Shown one piece after another: positions 49,275 to 59,420 of a stretch of 64,000 nt of DNA. Position 1 is the stretch's first letter, and the number at the start of each line of letters is the position of its first letter. This DNA comes from Cytobacillus sp. NJ13 (GTDB lineage Bacteria; Bacillota; Bacilli; Bacillales; Cytobacillaceae). Position numbers and translations under genes: made by a program. The notes beneath the pieces were generated by a model that had not been told where the DNA came from, searched no databases, and was given only the letters and a program-made list of their open reading frames with translations. The stretch covers positions 3,561,501 to 3,625,500 of the forward strand of contig JAUCFP010000006.1 in assembly GCA_030348385.1 (NCBI GenBank), in the 5' to 3' direction.

Positions 49275-50045
49275 ATGAACAGAATACAGAAATTTAATGA
49301 GCTGCATTCTTCAAATGAGCTTTTATTCCTGGGAAACGCCTGGGATTTGCTTTCCGCCTTAACACTTGAAAGAGCAGGGTTTAAAGCAATTGGCACGACC
49401 AGCTGGGGGATTGCTGATTCACTGGGATATGCAGACGGAGAATTGATTGATTTTAAAAGACATTTAGCAATCATCAAAACCATAGCAGAGAATGTGAAAA
49501 TTCCTGTTTCTGCTGATATTGAAGCAGGCTACGGGGAAGATATCCCAACGATAGTTGAGCATGTCCTATTGACAGCAGATGCAGGGGTGGCCGGCATCAA
49601 TATTGAGGATTCCTTCAAAAAGCAGAAAGGATTAAAAGAGATTTCCTGGCATTGCAGCCTTTTAGAAAATATAAGAGCAGCGTTAGAAAACAATGGCTAT
49701 AAGGATTTTTATATTAACGCCAGAACCGATACGTATTTCCAGAAACAAAATCCGCTGCAGGAAACGATTGAACGGGCAAAAGCATATGTGGAGAGCGGAG
49801 CCAGCGGAGTTTTTGTACCGGGTTTAATAGAAGAAGAGGAAATAAAAGCCATCACGAAGAATGTCAGTGCCCCGCTCAATGTCTTATCTTTACCGGGACT
49901 GACAAATTGTAATAAGCTAAAAGAATTAGGTGTGAGGCGTTTTAGCTTTGGAAATGCCTTGTCTGATAAAGTGATTGCTTATATAGAAAAGTATGCGCGT
50001 GAATTGGCAGAGTCTATGGATACTGCCATATTGTATAATAATTAA
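49275..50045 (+). CDS. Isocitrate lyase/PEP mutase-family protein
   Basis: 256 aa, a TIM barrel of the ICL/PEPM superfamily. GNAWDLLSALTLERAGFKAIGTTSWGIA, ADIEAGYG (metal-binding Asp/Glu) and INIEDS are characteristic; the KKCGH-type isocitrate-lyase motif is absent, so it is not AceA. Likely cleaves or rearranges a 2-methylisocitrate or oxaloacetate-type compound (unproven). Followed by adaA after 28 nt, probably in the same transcript. Confidence 0.82.
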   Translation: MNRIQKFNELHSSNELLFLGNAWDLLSALTLERAGFKAIGTTSWGIADSLGYADGELIDFKRHLAIIKTIAENVKIPVSADIEAGYGEDIPTIVEHVLLTADAGVAGINIEDSFKKQKGLKEISWHCSLLENIRAALENNGYKDFYINARTDTYFQKQNPLQETIERAKAYVESGASGVFVPGLIEEEEIKAITKNVSAPLNVLSLPGLTNCNKLKELGVRRFSFGNALSDKVIAYIEKYARELAESMDTAILYNN

Positions 50046-50073
50046 CAGCAGTGCAGGAAGGGAGTGGAGTTAA

Positions 50074-50703
50074 ATGGAGGCAAACATCAATCTGTCATTT
50101 GAAGAGATGTGGGAGAAAATCATCGCCTGTGATCGTAAATATGATGGCTTATTTTTTACAGCTGTCAAAACAACGAAAATATACTGCCGCCCTTCCTGCA
50201 GATCAAGAAAACCCAAAAAAATGAATGTAGAATTTTACACAGAAAAATATGAAGCGGAAGAAGCGGGTTACCGTCCCTGCAAAAGATGCCAGCCAGAAGT
50301 GGAGCAATCCCCGCATATTGCCCTAGTCAAAGATATCATTACATTCCTGGTCAATCATTATAAACAGAATTTGGGATTAAAAGATATAGCTGATCAAGTC
50401 GGCCTAAGTCCCTTTTATCTGGAGCGCTTATTTAAACAGGAAACCTTTGAAACTCCCCGTACTTATTTAGAAAAAATTCGTATCGATAAAGCAGCTCATC
50501 TCCTTAAAAGTACTGCGCTGACAAATCTGGAGATCTGCTATGAGGTAGGGTTTCAGAGCCCTTCCAATTTTTATAAAGTGTTTCGAAGCTTGAAGAACTG
50601 CTCACCGAGTGAATATCGGAAGGAATTCCTAAATAAAGAATCAGAAGCTGAGGAAGTTACAAAACCTTTAAAGCAATACATTCAGAAGGACAGCAGCAAT
50701 TAA
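50074..50703 (+). CDS. adaA: AdaA-type methylphosphotriester-DNA methyltransferase/activator
   Basis: 209 aa. An N-terminal Ada zinc domain with C38 (acceptor) and C42 in YCRPSC, and a distal pair in CKRC; then an AraC-type HTH (about 95-190). It transfers a methyl group from DNA phosphotriesters to C38 and then activates the adaptive response. In B. subtilis adaA is paired with adaB; no O6-methylguanine methyltransferase gene is next to it here. Confidence 0.9.
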   Translation: MEANINLSFEEMWEKIIACDRKYDGLFFTAVKTTKIYCRPSCRSRKPKKMNVEFYTEKYEAEEAGYRPCKRCQPEVEQSPHIALVKDIITFLVNHYKQNLGLKDIADQVGLSPFYLERLFKQETFETPRTYLEKIRIDKAAHLLKSTALTNLEICYEVGFQSPSNFYKVFRSLKNCSPSEYRKEFLNKESEAEEVTKPLKQYIQKDSSN

Positions 50704-50747
50704 ACGGCTCTGTCCTTTTTAAATTTAATAAGGAGGTGCTTAACCAA

Positions 50748-50787
50748 GGGCAGCTTTGAATGAAAGTGGTCAACTGCCCCCTTTTTA
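50748..50787 (+). terminator. Terminator after adaA
   Basis: GGGCAG / CTGCCC arms with a 20-nt loop and a T run. Confidence 0.55.
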
Positions 50788-50899
50788 CTCATCCATAACC
50801 ATTGCTTATTCCTCTTTTCCGGATTATAGTGTATACGAAGGATAAGTCATTACAAAACCTATATATATCTGTAAGGTTTATATAAAGGAGAAGAAGTAT

Positions 50900-52330
50900 A
50901 TGCTAGCAGCAAAGAACAGCTTCAGAATTGAAAAAGACTTTCTAGGTTCTAAGGAAGTTCCGGTTGGAGCCTATTATGGCGTTCAAACGCTTCGTGCAGT
51001 TGAGAACTTTCCGATTACTGGCTACCGGATTCATCCGGAGTTAATCAAGGCAATGGCAATAGTGAAAAAGGCAGCGGCCAAAGCAAATATGGAGGTTAAG
51101 CGCCTTTATTCAGGCATTGGAGACCCGATCGTACAGGCAGCCGATGAAATGATTGAAGGACTATGGCATGATCAGGTCATTGTTGACCCGATCCAAGGCG
51201 GTGCCGGGACGTCCATCAATATGAATATTAATGAAATCCTTGCGAACCGTGCGATTGAGATCATGGGATATGAAAAGGGAGATTATTCTCATTGCAGCCC
51301 AAATACCCATGTCAATATGTCACAATCGACGAATGATGCCTTCCCGACAGCGATGCATATCTCAGTATTAAATCTGCTGGATCAATTAATCCTGACAATG
51401 GAACAGATGCATTCCGTTTTCCTTGAAAAATCAAAGGAATTCAACCATGTAATTAAAATGGGGCGGACTCATCTGCAGGATGCCGTTCCAATCAGGCTTG
51501 GCCAGGAATTTGAAGCTTACAGCCGTGTCATTGCGCGTGACATTAAGCGCATTAAGCAATCCAAACAGCACTTATATGAATTAAACATGGGTGCAACGGC
51601 TGTTGGAACTGGACTAAATGCCATCCCTAAATACATTGACTTGGTAGTGAAGCACATTGCCGACATCAGCGGCCTCCCATTTACAGGGGCTGATCATCTT
51701 GTAGATGCCACGCAGAATACGGATTCTTACACGGAAGTTTCCGGAGCATTGAAAATCTGCATGATCAATATGTCCAAAATCGCGAATGACTTGCGTCTAA
51801 TGGCGTCTGGCCCAAGAGCCGGCCTTGGGGAAATATCGCTTCCAGCAAGACAGCCGGGTTCTTCCATTATGCCGGGGAAAGTAAACCCTGTTCTTCCGGA
51901 GCTGATTAACCAGGTGGCATTCCAGGTCATCGGAAACGACCATACGATCTCTCTTGCTTCAGAAGCAGGACAGCTTGAACTGAATGTCATGGAGCCAGTC
52001 CTGATCTTTAACCTTCTGCAATCGATCAGCATAATGAACAATGCTTTCAATACGTTTACTGAGCATTGTGTAAAAGGAATCGAAGCCAATGAAGAGAGAT
52101 TAAAGGAATACGTTGAGAAAAGTGTGGGCATCATCACAGCGGTAAACCCTCACCTCGGCTATGAAGTCGTATCAAGAATCGCGAGGGAAGCCATTTTAAC
52201 AGGCTCTCCAATCAGGGAACTATGCCTGAAATATGATGTGCTGACAGAAGAAGAACTGGATTTAATTCTCGATCCATATGAAATGACAGATCCTGGCATC
52301 GCAGGTGCTGCGCTGCTGGAAAGAGACTAA
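50900..52330 (+). CDS. aspA: Aspartate ammonia-lyase
   Basis: 476 aa. Converts aspartate to fumarate and ammonia. The fumarase/aspartase signature SSIMPGKVNP is present, as are GRTHLQDAVP and the TNDAFPTA substrate loop. ATG behind AAGGAGAAG. In B. subtilis the enzyme lies in ansAB; here it is alone with its own strong terminator. Confidence 0.93.
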   Translation: MLAAKNSFRIEKDFLGSKEVPVGAYYGVQTLRAVENFPITGYRIHPELIKAMAIVKKAAAKANMEVKRLYSGIGDPIVQAADEMIEGLWHDQVIVDPIQGGAGTSINMNINEILANRAIEIMGYEKGDYSHCSPNTHVNMSQSTNDAFPTAMHISVLNLLDQLILTMEQMHSVFLEKSKEFNHVIKMGRTHLQDAVPIRLGQEFEAYSRVIARDIKRIKQSKQHLYELNMGATAVGTGLNAIPKYIDLVVKHIADISGLPFTGADHLVDATQNTDSYTEVSGALKICMINMSKIANDLRLMASGPRAGLGEISLPARQPGSSIMPGKVNPVLPELINQVAFQVIGNDHTISLASEAGQLELNVMEPVLIFNLLQSISIMNNAFNTFTEHCVKGIEANEERLKEYVEKSVGIITAVNPHLGYEVVSRIAREAILTGSPIRELCLKYDVLTEEELDLILDPYEMTDPGIAGAALLERD

Positions 52331-52333
52331 ACT

Positions 52334-52383
52334 AAACACGCTTGCCCCCTATGCTCAGCAGCTGGCGGGGGCAAGCGTTTTTT
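52334..52383 (+). terminator. Terminator after aspA
   Basis: A strong stem of about 14 bp (AAACACGCTTGCCCCC region with GGGGGCAAGCG) followed by six T residues. Confidence 0.9.
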
Positions 52384-52413
52384 CTTCTCTATTGATTTAG
52401 CGAAGGTGCCGCT

Positions 52414-53820
52414 TTATTCATTCCAATTTGTGTGGAAGGTTCCTTCTAAATCAGTCCGTTCATACGTATGGGCACCAAAGTAATCACGCTGTGCCTGCAG
52501 CATGCTCGCATTGGATGTTCCTGTCCGATAGCTATCGTAATAGGAAAGAGATGAGCTCAAGCATGGTAAAGCGATGCCGGATTGAATGCCTTCGCAGACA
52601 ATTTTACGCAGCCCGTTTTGATAGTCCCTGATTCTTTCTGCAAAGTAAGGAGAGACTAACAAATTGGCCAGGTTCGGCTGCTCTTGGTAGGCCTCGCTTA
52701 TGACATTTAAGAATTCCGCACGAATGATGCAGCCGTCGCGGAAAATCAGGGCGATATCCTTCAGAGGCAGATTCCAGCCATACAGTTCGGATGACATTTT
52801 ATATTGGGTAAATCCTTGCGCATAGGCGCATACTTTTCCCATATATAAAGCTTGTCGGATGTATTCAATCCACTCCTCTTTTTCGAGGGCTGTCTGATTC
52901 TTCTCTGGACCTGTTAAGAGTGTTTCTGCTGTCACACGTTCTTCTTTTAAAGCAGAAATATAACGGGCGAATAAGGATTCTGTAATGATCGAGGTTGGAA
53001 TTCCATTATCGATGGCTTGCAGGCTGGTCCATTTTCCGGTTCCTTTTTGCCCTGCCTTATCCAGAATGACATCGATTTGCGGCAGCCCTGTACGCTCATC
53101 CTTTTTCCTTAAAATATCTGCCGTGATTTCGATTAAATAGCTCTTCAGCTCGCCTTGATTCCAAGCTTCAAAGATATCAGCTATTTCCTTAACCGATAAT
53201 CCTAATTTATCTCTTAAAAATGTATAGGCTTCGGCAATCAGCTGCATATCCGCATACTCAATTCCATTATGTACCATTTTAACGAAATGGCCTGCCCCTT
53301 TTGGTCCGATATAGACACAGCAAGGAATACCGTCAACCTGTGCAGCTATCTTTGTAAGAATAGGAGCGGCTTTATCATAGACCTCTTTGTCTCCGCCAGG
53401 CATGATGGAAGGTCCTGTTAAGGCACCGACTTCACCGCCTGAGATTCCAATTCCTAAATAACCAATTCCTTTTGATTTCAGTTCATCATATCTTCTTCCT
53501 GTATCTTCATAATGGGAGTTTCCGCCGTCCATGATGACATCACCTTCTTCAAGGAAGGGGATCAAGCTGGAGATAACAGAATCAATAGCTTTCCCTGCGG
53601 TAACCATTAAAAAGATTTTTCTTGGTGTTTCCAAGGAATTTACAAAATCCCCAATTTCGTAATAAGGGTTAATAGTTTGCCCATCCAGTTTTTGTACAAG
53701 TTTATCGGTTAAGTCCCTTGTGTAATTATATACTGCCACTTGTTCTCCGTTATTGGCCATGTTCAAAGCGATATTGCTGCCCATTACTCCTAAACCAATA
53801 ACACCAATTGTATTTAACAT
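52414..53820 (-). CDS. gntZ: 6-phosphogluconate dehydrogenase (decarboxylating)
   Basis: 468 aa from ATG 53820 (MLNTIGVIGLGVMGSNIALN), preceded by GGGAGC. Oxidises 6-phosphogluconate to ribulose-5-phosphate. Rossmann GLGVMGSN, substrate motifs GISGGEVGALTGPSIMPGG and KMVHNGIEYADMQ. Last gene of gntRKPZ. Confidence 0.94.
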   Translation of the reverse strand: MLNTIGVIGLGVMGSNIALNMANNGEQVAVYNYTRDLTDKLVQKLDGQTINPYYEIGDFVNSLETPRKIFLMVTAGKAIDSVISSLIPFLEEGDVIMDGGNSHYEDTGRRYDELKSKGIGYLGIGISGGEVGALTGPSIMPGGDKEVYDKAAPILTKIAAQVDGIPCCVYIGPKGAGHFVKMVHNGIEYADMQLIAEAYTFLRDKLGLSVKEIADIFEAWNQGELKSYLIEITADILRKKDERTGLPQIDVILDKAGQKGTGKWTSLQAIDNGIPTSIITESLFARYISALKEERVTAETLLTGPEKNQTALEKEEWIEYIRQALYMGKVCAYAQGFTQYKMSSELYGWNLPLKDIALIFRDGCIIRAEFLNVISEAYQEQPNLANLLVSPYFAERIRDYQNGLRKIVCEGIQSGIALPCLSSSLSYYDSYRTGTSNASMLQAQRDYFGAHTYERTDLEGTFHTNWNE

Positions 53821-53895
53821 ATTTCTTGCTCCCTTTTTCAGATTAATAGGCAATGGAACCCTCCCAGGAAGTAGGGTTCCATTGCCTTAAATAGT

Positions 53896-55242
53896 TTATA
53901 CAAATAAGCTTAGCAATAAAATAAATCCTAATCCAGCTACAGATATAATGGTTTCAAGCAAGGTCCATGTTGCAAACGTTTCCTTCATGCTTAATCCAAA
54001 GTATTCTTTAAACATCCAGAAGCCGGCATCGTTAACATGTGAAGCAATTAAGCTCCCTGCACCTGTTGCAAGCACCACTAATGCAAGATTAACATCCGAT
54101 TGGCCCAGCATCGGAATGACTAAACCAGCTGTTGTTAAGGCAGCCACTGTGGCAGACCCTAATGAAATCCGCAGGATGGCAGCGATAATCCATGCAAGCA
54201 AAATCGGTGATAAGTTCGTTCCTTTGAATAGCTCTGCTACATAGTCACCAACACCGCCATCGATTAATACTTGTTTGAAGGCACCGCCTCCGCCAATAAT
54301 CAAGAGCATCATCCCGATATGGGTGATAGCTGTTGTACAGGATTCCATCACATTTTTAATTGGAATCTTCCTTGCCAGTCCCATCGTATAGATGGCAACC
54401 AATAAGGAGATCAGCATCGAAGTGCCGGCGTCACCAATAAAACGGATTGCGGCTAGAATACTATTATCTTCAAATCCCAATGTTTTTTGAAGCAATGTAA
54501 TAATCGTTGCGATCGACATTAAAATAACAGGAAGTAAAGCCGTAAATACACTGATTCCAAAACCAGGAGTGTCTTCAAGCTTAAATGTTTTCTGCTCACC
54601 TAAAGAGGCGATACTCCCGCTTTTTGTAAATGATTCAGGCACTAGCCTTTTTGCAATTTTTGTAAATACCGGTCCAGCTAAAATAACGGTAGGAAGAGCG
54701 ATGATAAAACCATAAAGCAGCACTTCACCAATGTTTGCGCCAAATTCACCCGCAATGACAGTTGGCCCAGGGTGAGGAGGCAGGAATCCGTGTGTGACAG
54801 ATAGAGCTGCTGTCATTGGAATCCCAAGATACAAGATGGATATCTTCAATTCTCTTGAAATGGCAAATACGATCGGAATTAATAATACAAGTCCTACTTC
54901 AAAGAATAATGCTACACCAATAATAAAGGATGCTGCCACTACGGCCCATTGAATATTCTTTTCACCGAATTTGTTCACAAGGGTCATAGCTATTCGCTGT
55001 GCACCTCCAGAGTCGGCGATCAGCTTGCCTAGCATGGCGCCAAGTCCAAAGATGAGTGCCAAGTGACCCAGCGTTCCCCCTAATCCTGCTTCAATGGTCT
55101 TTACAATTTGATCCAGCGGCATTCCGAGTGCTAAAGCAACACCAAATGATACAATGATTAATGAAATAAAGGTATTTAATTTTAAGCCCATTATTAGTAT
55201 TAATAAGGCAATGATTCCAATTCCAACTATTACTAATGGCAT
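53896..55242 (-). CDS. gntP: Gluconate permease
   Basis: 448 aa GntP-family proton symporter with about 12-14 helices; motifs GAMLGKLIADSGGAQRIA and ...GFLPPHPGPTVIAGEFGANIG are diagnostic. ATG after AGGAGGAG, 19 nt from the gntK stop. Confidence 0.94.
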   Translation of the reverse strand: MPLVIVGIGIIALLILIMGLKLNTFISLIIVSFGVALALGMPLDQIVKTIEAGLGGTLGHLALIFGLGAMLGKLIADSGGAQRIAMTLVNKFGEKNIQWAVVAASFIIGVALFFEVGLVLLIPIVFAISRELKISILYLGIPMTAALSVTHGFLPPHPGPTVIAGEFGANIGEVLLYGFIIALPTVILAGPVFTKIAKRLVPESFTKSGSIASLGEQKTFKLEDTPGFGISVFTALLPVILMSIATIITLLQKTLGFEDNSILAAIRFIGDAGTSMLISLLVAIYTMGLARKIPIKNVMESCTTAITHIGMMLLIIGGGGAFKQVLIDGGVGDYVAELFKGTNLSPILLAWIIAAILRISLGSATVAALTTAGLVIPMLGQSDVNLALVVLATGAGSLIASHVNDAGFWMFKEYFGLSMKETFATWTLLETIISVAGLGFILLLSLFV

Positions 55243-55261
55243 TGTAAACTCCTCCTGTTAG

Positions 55262-56800
55262 TTATGGCTGTACTAATCTTCGCTGATAATTTGCAATCGA
55301 TGTGTAATCATCTTCTAACGTTCTTGATAAATGAATGAAAATCGGCAGCAATTGTCGATATTCTTTTACTGCCGCTTCATGCGGTGTATGTTTATAGGTA
55401 TCGCCCACCATTTCAGAAACGGCTTCAAAGGAGTCGATTTTTCCTGTTGCATATAATCCTAAAATACAGGCACCAAGACATGAACTTTCATAGCTTTCAG
55501 GTATGACAACTTCCGATTCAAAAATATCGGACATCATCTGCCGCCAGATCTCAGATCTTGCGAATCCTCCCGTTGCTTGAATCCGGGTTACCGGGCCGTC
55601 CATGCATTCAACTAATGCCAAGTACACGGTGTATAGATTATAAATGACGCCTTCTAGCGCTGCCCGAATCATATGTTCCTTCTTATGTGACATGGTTAAT
55701 CCGAAGAATGAACCGCGCACGTCCGGGTTCCATAAAGGAGCACGTTCACCTGCCAGGTATGGATGGAATAGCAAGCCGTCTGCACCTGGTCTTACGCGTT
55801 CTGCAATTTTTGTTAATACTTCGTACGGATCAATGCCTAATCTTTTGGCCGTTTCGATTTCTGAAGAGGCAAATTCATCCCGGATCCAGCGAAGAACCAT
55901 CCCTCCATTGTTTACCGGTCCGCCAATCACCCAATGATTTTCCGTTAAGGCATAACAGAAGATTCTCCCCTTTTCATCCGTCTGGGGCTTGTCAATAATG
56001 GTCCGTATGGCACCGCTTGTCCCAATGGTGATGGCAATCTCACCTTTTCTAATCGCATTAACACCCAGATTCGAAAGCACTCCATCACTTGCGCCGATGA
56101 CAAAAGGTGTTTGAGGATCGATGCCCATTTGTTTGGCTAATTTAGGATTGCAGTTCTTGAACATCTTCGTAGTGGGCACAAGCATTGATAATTGTGCTGG
56201 AGTAACTCCTGCAATCGCTAATGCCTCCTCATCCCAATCCAATGTTTTAAGATTCATCATTCCCATGCATGAAGCCAGTGAATAATCGACAACATATTCA
56301 TCAAAGAGCTTCTTAAAGATATATTCTTTAATGCCAATATATTTTTTTGTTTTGCGGGCGATTTCAGGGCGCTCATTCACGATCCAGGCGATTTTGCTTA
56401 ATGGTGACATAGGATGTATCGGTGTTCCAGTCCGTTTATATACCTCATGTCCATTCAATTCATCTTTAATTTTGCGTGCCCATGCTTCGCTGCGATTATC
56501 TGCCCATGTGATGACTGGCGTAAGCGGCTGATGATCTTCATCCATCGCGATAACACTATGCATCGCACTGCTAAAAGAGGCAAACGACAGGTTTTTATCT
56601 GAATGGTTTTTCATAATATTCGCTATGGACTGCAGTACAGCTGAAAAAATCTCTTCCGGGTTCTGTTCAGCTGTCGAAATATCCGGTGTGTACAGCGGAT
56701 ATCCAATATTCTCATGCTGAATAACTTCACCATGTTCACTGAATAACACGGCTTTAGTACTGGTGGTTCCAATGTCAATCCCTAACATATAGCTAGTCAT
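55262..56800 (-). CDS. gntK: Gluconokinase
   Basis: A FGGY-family kinase that phosphorylates gluconate to 6-phosphogluconate. Start ATG 56800 (MTSYMLGIDIGTTSTKAVLF), giving 512 aa as in B. subtilis GntK; the start overlaps the gntR stop by 8 nt. The N-terminal phosphate-binding GIDIGTTSTK and C-terminal RIQATGGFARSEIWRQMMSD are present. Confidence 0.95.
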   Translation of the reverse strand: MTSYMLGIDIGTTSTKAVLFSEHGEVIQHENIGYPLYTPDISTAEQNPEEIFSAVLQSIANIMKNHSDKNLSFASFSSAMHSVIAMDEDHQPLTPVITWADNRSEAWARKIKDELNGHEVYKRTGTPIHPMSPLSKIAWIVNERPEIARKTKKYIGIKEYIFKKLFDEYVVDYSLASCMGMMNLKTLDWDEEALAIAGVTPAQLSMLVPTTKMFKNCNPKLAKQMGIDPQTPFVIGASDGVLSNLGVNAIRKGEIAITIGTSGAIRTIIDKPQTDEKGRIFCYALTENHWVIGGPVNNGGMVLRWIRDEFASSEIETAKRLGIDPYEVLTKIAERVRPGADGLLFHPYLAGERAPLWNPDVRGSFFGLTMSHKKEHMIRAALEGVIYNLYTVYLALVECMDGPVTRIQATGGFARSEIWRQMMSDIFESEVVIPESYESSCLGACILGLYATGKIDSFEAVSEMVGDTYKHTPHEAAVKEYRQLLPIFIHLSRTLEDDYTSIANYQRRLVQP

Positions 56801-57524
56801 CTTGTTGTTTAACCCCTTTAGATAGCATTTGTTGTGATCTCCATAAGTCTTCCACTTTTCCTTGAACATCATCAAAATTTTCGTGTAAAGACTTAATCAT
56901 GAGGTTTCTGTCTTTTGTTTTGATTGCATCAATATATAGTTCATGGTTTCTCAAAATCCGAGTAAGGTCTTCGTAATTTTCCTTGAATCGCACGCGCATG
57001 GACAAAAGAATGAAGCTTTCCATTACGGGCTTTAAATTATTCCAGATCAGTAAGACGTATGAATGGCCAATAGATCGAATGATGATTTCGTGGAACAGGA
57101 TGTCCTGATAAGAAAATTCATCAGCATCCTGATACTTTACAGCTACCTTCATCATTTCCAATACTTTGCTAAGTTCCATTGCTAATTCATTTGTATCCAT
57201 ACTTATGAGACGTTCAAATACGAACGTTTCGATCATTAGACGAACATCATAAATTTCTTCTATTTCTTTTTCTGTTAATCCGGCAACGACAGCACCCATT
57301 CTTTCTAATCGGATGATATTCTCAGATGCCAGTGTTCTTAATGCTTCACGAACCGGTGAACGGCTTACCGCAAAATCTCCAGCCAGTTTATTTTCTGAAA
57401 GTGTGGTACCGCTTTCAAACCAGCCGGCAATAATGCGCATTCTAAGCTCATAGGCTACGCGATCACCAGCGGAAGCTTTAGAAAGCCACTTTTGAGGATA
57501 TAAGAATTCATTAGAATCGTTCAT
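56793..57524 (-). CDS. gntR: Gluconate operon repressor GntR
   Basis: 243 aa, the same length as B. subtilis GntR, from ATG 57524 behind AAAGGTGAT. N-terminal winged helix (ILSENKLAGDFAVSRSPVREAL type) and FCD effector domain. Gluconate releases it from its operator. The operator lies 38 bp upstream, so the gene regulates its own operon. Confidence 0.94.
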   Translation of the reverse strand: MNDSNEFLYPQKWLSKASAGDRVAYELRMRIIAGWFESGTTLSENKLAGDFAVSRSPVREALRTLASENIIRLERMGAVVAGLTEKEIEEIYDVRLMIETFVFERLISMDTNELAMELSKVLEMMKVAVKYQDADEFSYQDILFHEIIIRSIGHSYVLLIWNNLKPVMESFILLSMRVRFKENYEDLTRILRNHELYIDAIKTKDRNLMIKSLHENFDDVQGKVEDLWRSQQMLSKGVKQQDD

Positions 57525-57561
57525 AACATCACCTTTATGAAATGACATTAAGTATACGTGT

Positions 57562-57579
57562 ATACTTGTATACAAGTAT
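57562..57579. promoter_or_regulatory. GntR operator
   Basis: ATACTTGTATACAAGTAT, a perfect 18-bp palindrome identical to the B. subtilis GntR operator, overlapping the -10 region (TATAAT on the minus strand, 57578-57583). Confidence 0.92.
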
Positions 57580-57606
57580 TATAAATGAAAATCGTGAAAA
57601 TGCAAA
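57578..57606 (-). promoter_or_regulatory. gnt promoter
   Basis: On the minus strand: TTTGCA (57606-57601), a 17-bp spacer, TATAAT (57583-57578). Confidence 0.75.
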
Positions 57607-57614
57607 CGCTTTAT
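57600..57614 (+). promoter_or_regulatory. cre-like site (CcpA)
   Basis: ATGCAAACGCTTTAT matches the cre consensus WTGNAANCGNWNNCW at 14 of 15 positions and overlaps the gnt -35 box, which suits catabolite repression. Confidence 0.7.
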
Positions 57615-57649
57615 TTTGCTGGTGTCGAATTTTGTCATTGCAGGTGCAC

Positions 57650-58186
57650 TTCGAAATCGGGGAGAGTGAGTCTGGAATTGGCACTCATTCAGACAATGAG
57701 AGGAGAAACCGGAGAGGAAGAGTCCGAAGTAGATGCAGCTTCAGACAGAAAGAGAGGAAATCGGAGGAAGCGAGTCCGAAGTCGGCGCTGATTCGGACAG
57801 TGGGAGTAGAAACCGGAGAGGAAGAGTCCGAAGTCGGCGCTGATTCGGACAATGGGATGAGAAATCGGAGAGGGTGAGTCCGAAGTCGGCACTCATTCAG
57901 ACAGTGGGAGGAAAAAACGGAGGAAGTGAGTCCGAAGTCGGCGCTGATTCGGACAGAAGGAGGAGAAATCGGAGGAAGCGAGTCCGAAGTCGGCACTCAT
58001 TCAGACAGTGGGAGGAGAAATCGGAGGAAGTGAGTCCGAAGTCGGCGCTGATTCGGACAGTAGGAGTAGAAACCGGAGAGGGTGAGTCCGAACTCGGCAC
58101 AATTTCAGACAGGAGAAGCAGAAATCGAGGAGAGTAAGTCCGAACCCAGTCCCCCTTGGACAGGAGACCCATGAGCACCTGTCCGA
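57650..58186. repeat. 52-bp tandem repeat array 2
   Basis: Nine units with exact 52-bp spacing start at 57688, 57740, 57792, 57844, 57896, 57948, 58000, 58052 and 58104, flanked by degenerate partial units at 57650 and 58155. Arms are TTC(G/A)GAC...GTCCGAA. From 57844 on, spacers alternate GCACTCA / GCGCTGA and arm types TTCAGAC / TTCGGAC, so a 104-bp higher-order period exists. Same family as 7356-7864. No gene in 57615-58230. Confidence 0.92.
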
Positions 58187-58230
58187 CCCCGTCTCCCCAG
58201 ATGGTCTTCAAATGATCTAATCAATAAAGT

Positions 58231-59139
58231 TTATACATAATAAGTATTACTTGTACTGCCGAAAGCCGTATAGTTTTTCTTTAATACTCTGCAGAATGTT
58301 CTTTTGCTTAAATCTAAATTGCACCATTCATAGATGTTTTGTGTGGTAAGCTTTCGTTCAGGAAATAGGAGCTTAAATTCCTTTGTATTCCGCAGAATCG
58401 CTTGTTCAATCTTTTCATGCCCTCCGCACTTTTCGCATATGAGGTCCTTGTTTTTTATGGTTAGCAGTAGAGATTGACAGGTTTTGCAATGCATCCCTTT
58501 TTTCAGCTGTTCAAAGTGATATTTGGGCAATACAGTAAATGGGTTTTTAGGCTGATGTAATGACATTAAATGTTGGGCTAGCTTCGTATGTCCATCATTT
58601 AATTTGGAAGGAGTTTTATTCAGATCTTTCATAAAGCGGTTGACTTGGGTTGGCAGAACAATGGGCTGGTCCATCGGGGCTTGATATAAGGTGAATTCAG
58701 GGTTAATGAAAATGACGGAGGCTTCCACGCGATAATTTTGCTTGAGAGTTTGGAGAAGCTGGCGGAGCAGGGCCGCACTTCTTTTTAATTGGTAAATGGG
58801 ATTTTTATATTCCCGGCCGGTGGTCACGGTATAAAGCTTGTCAGATTCCAAGTACCAGTCTCCCTGGAAATTCTTTATTTCTAATAGATGGATTATACTC
58901 TCTGAAATAATCAAGGCATCAATTTGAAAGTAGGAGTTGTTTACCTCCAATAGCAAATCATTGATGATTAATCTCTCTTCCTGCAGGCCTTCTGCGAGAT
59001 GGTCGAATTGCAGCTCCCCTTCATAGCCTTTTTCAAGGTTTGAATACTGCAGTTTTTCCTTTTCAGATAACTCCATTCGGGTGTTTAAATATCTCATAGA
59101 CATTAATTCATGCGGCTCGGATCTTCTTTTAACTAACAT
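58231..59139 (-). CDS. NERD-domain protein with C-terminal zinc ribbon
   Basis: 302 aa. A NERD (nuclease-related) domain at about 40-150 (GYEGELQFDHLAEGL, DALIISESIIHLLEIKNFQGDWY with the Asp/Glu-x-Lys nuclease-like core). CKTC and CEKC pairs follow (about 215-240) as a zinc ribbon. Start ATG 59139 behind AAAGGAAG. A DNA-processing role is inferred from the fold only. Confidence 0.83.
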   Translation of the reverse strand: MLVKRRSEPHELMSMRYLNTRMELSEKEKLQYSNLEKGYEGELQFDHLAEGLQEERLIINDLLLEVNNSYFQIDALIISESIIHLLEIKNFQGDWYLESDKLYTVTTGREYKNPIYQLKRSAALLRQLLQTLKQNYRVEASVIFINPEFTLYQAPMDQPIVLPTQVNRFMKDLNKTPSKLNDGHTKLAQHLMSLHQPKNPFTVLPKYHFEQLKKGMHCKTCQSLLLTIKNKDLICEKCGGHEKIEQAILRNTKEFKLLFPERKLTTQNIYEWCNLDLSKRTFCRVLKKNYTAFGSTSNTYYV

Positions 59140-59420
59140 CATCCACTTCCTTTCTTTGGCCTCTAGGTTTATTTTATAAGAAGTTTCTAAAATATCAAAA
59201 AAATAATAGAGGCCTGCTAAAAAACACCTGGGTTAAAATCCTCTTCTTAAAATTAAAGTCAAGGCTTATTTACTATTTACCAATTTTGAAGAAGTATTTA
59301 ATACATTAAAGGTTACTGAATGGAATACAATTCCAATGGTACTATTGGTGTGAAATCCATGTACGTAAAAGGTAAATTTGTGAAGAAATTGAATAATCAT
59401 AATAAACAGGAGGGATTAAT

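Noticed and set aside
57542..58211. ORFs across array 2 on both strands
   Set aside because: Same cause as for array 1; no ribosome binding site and no family.
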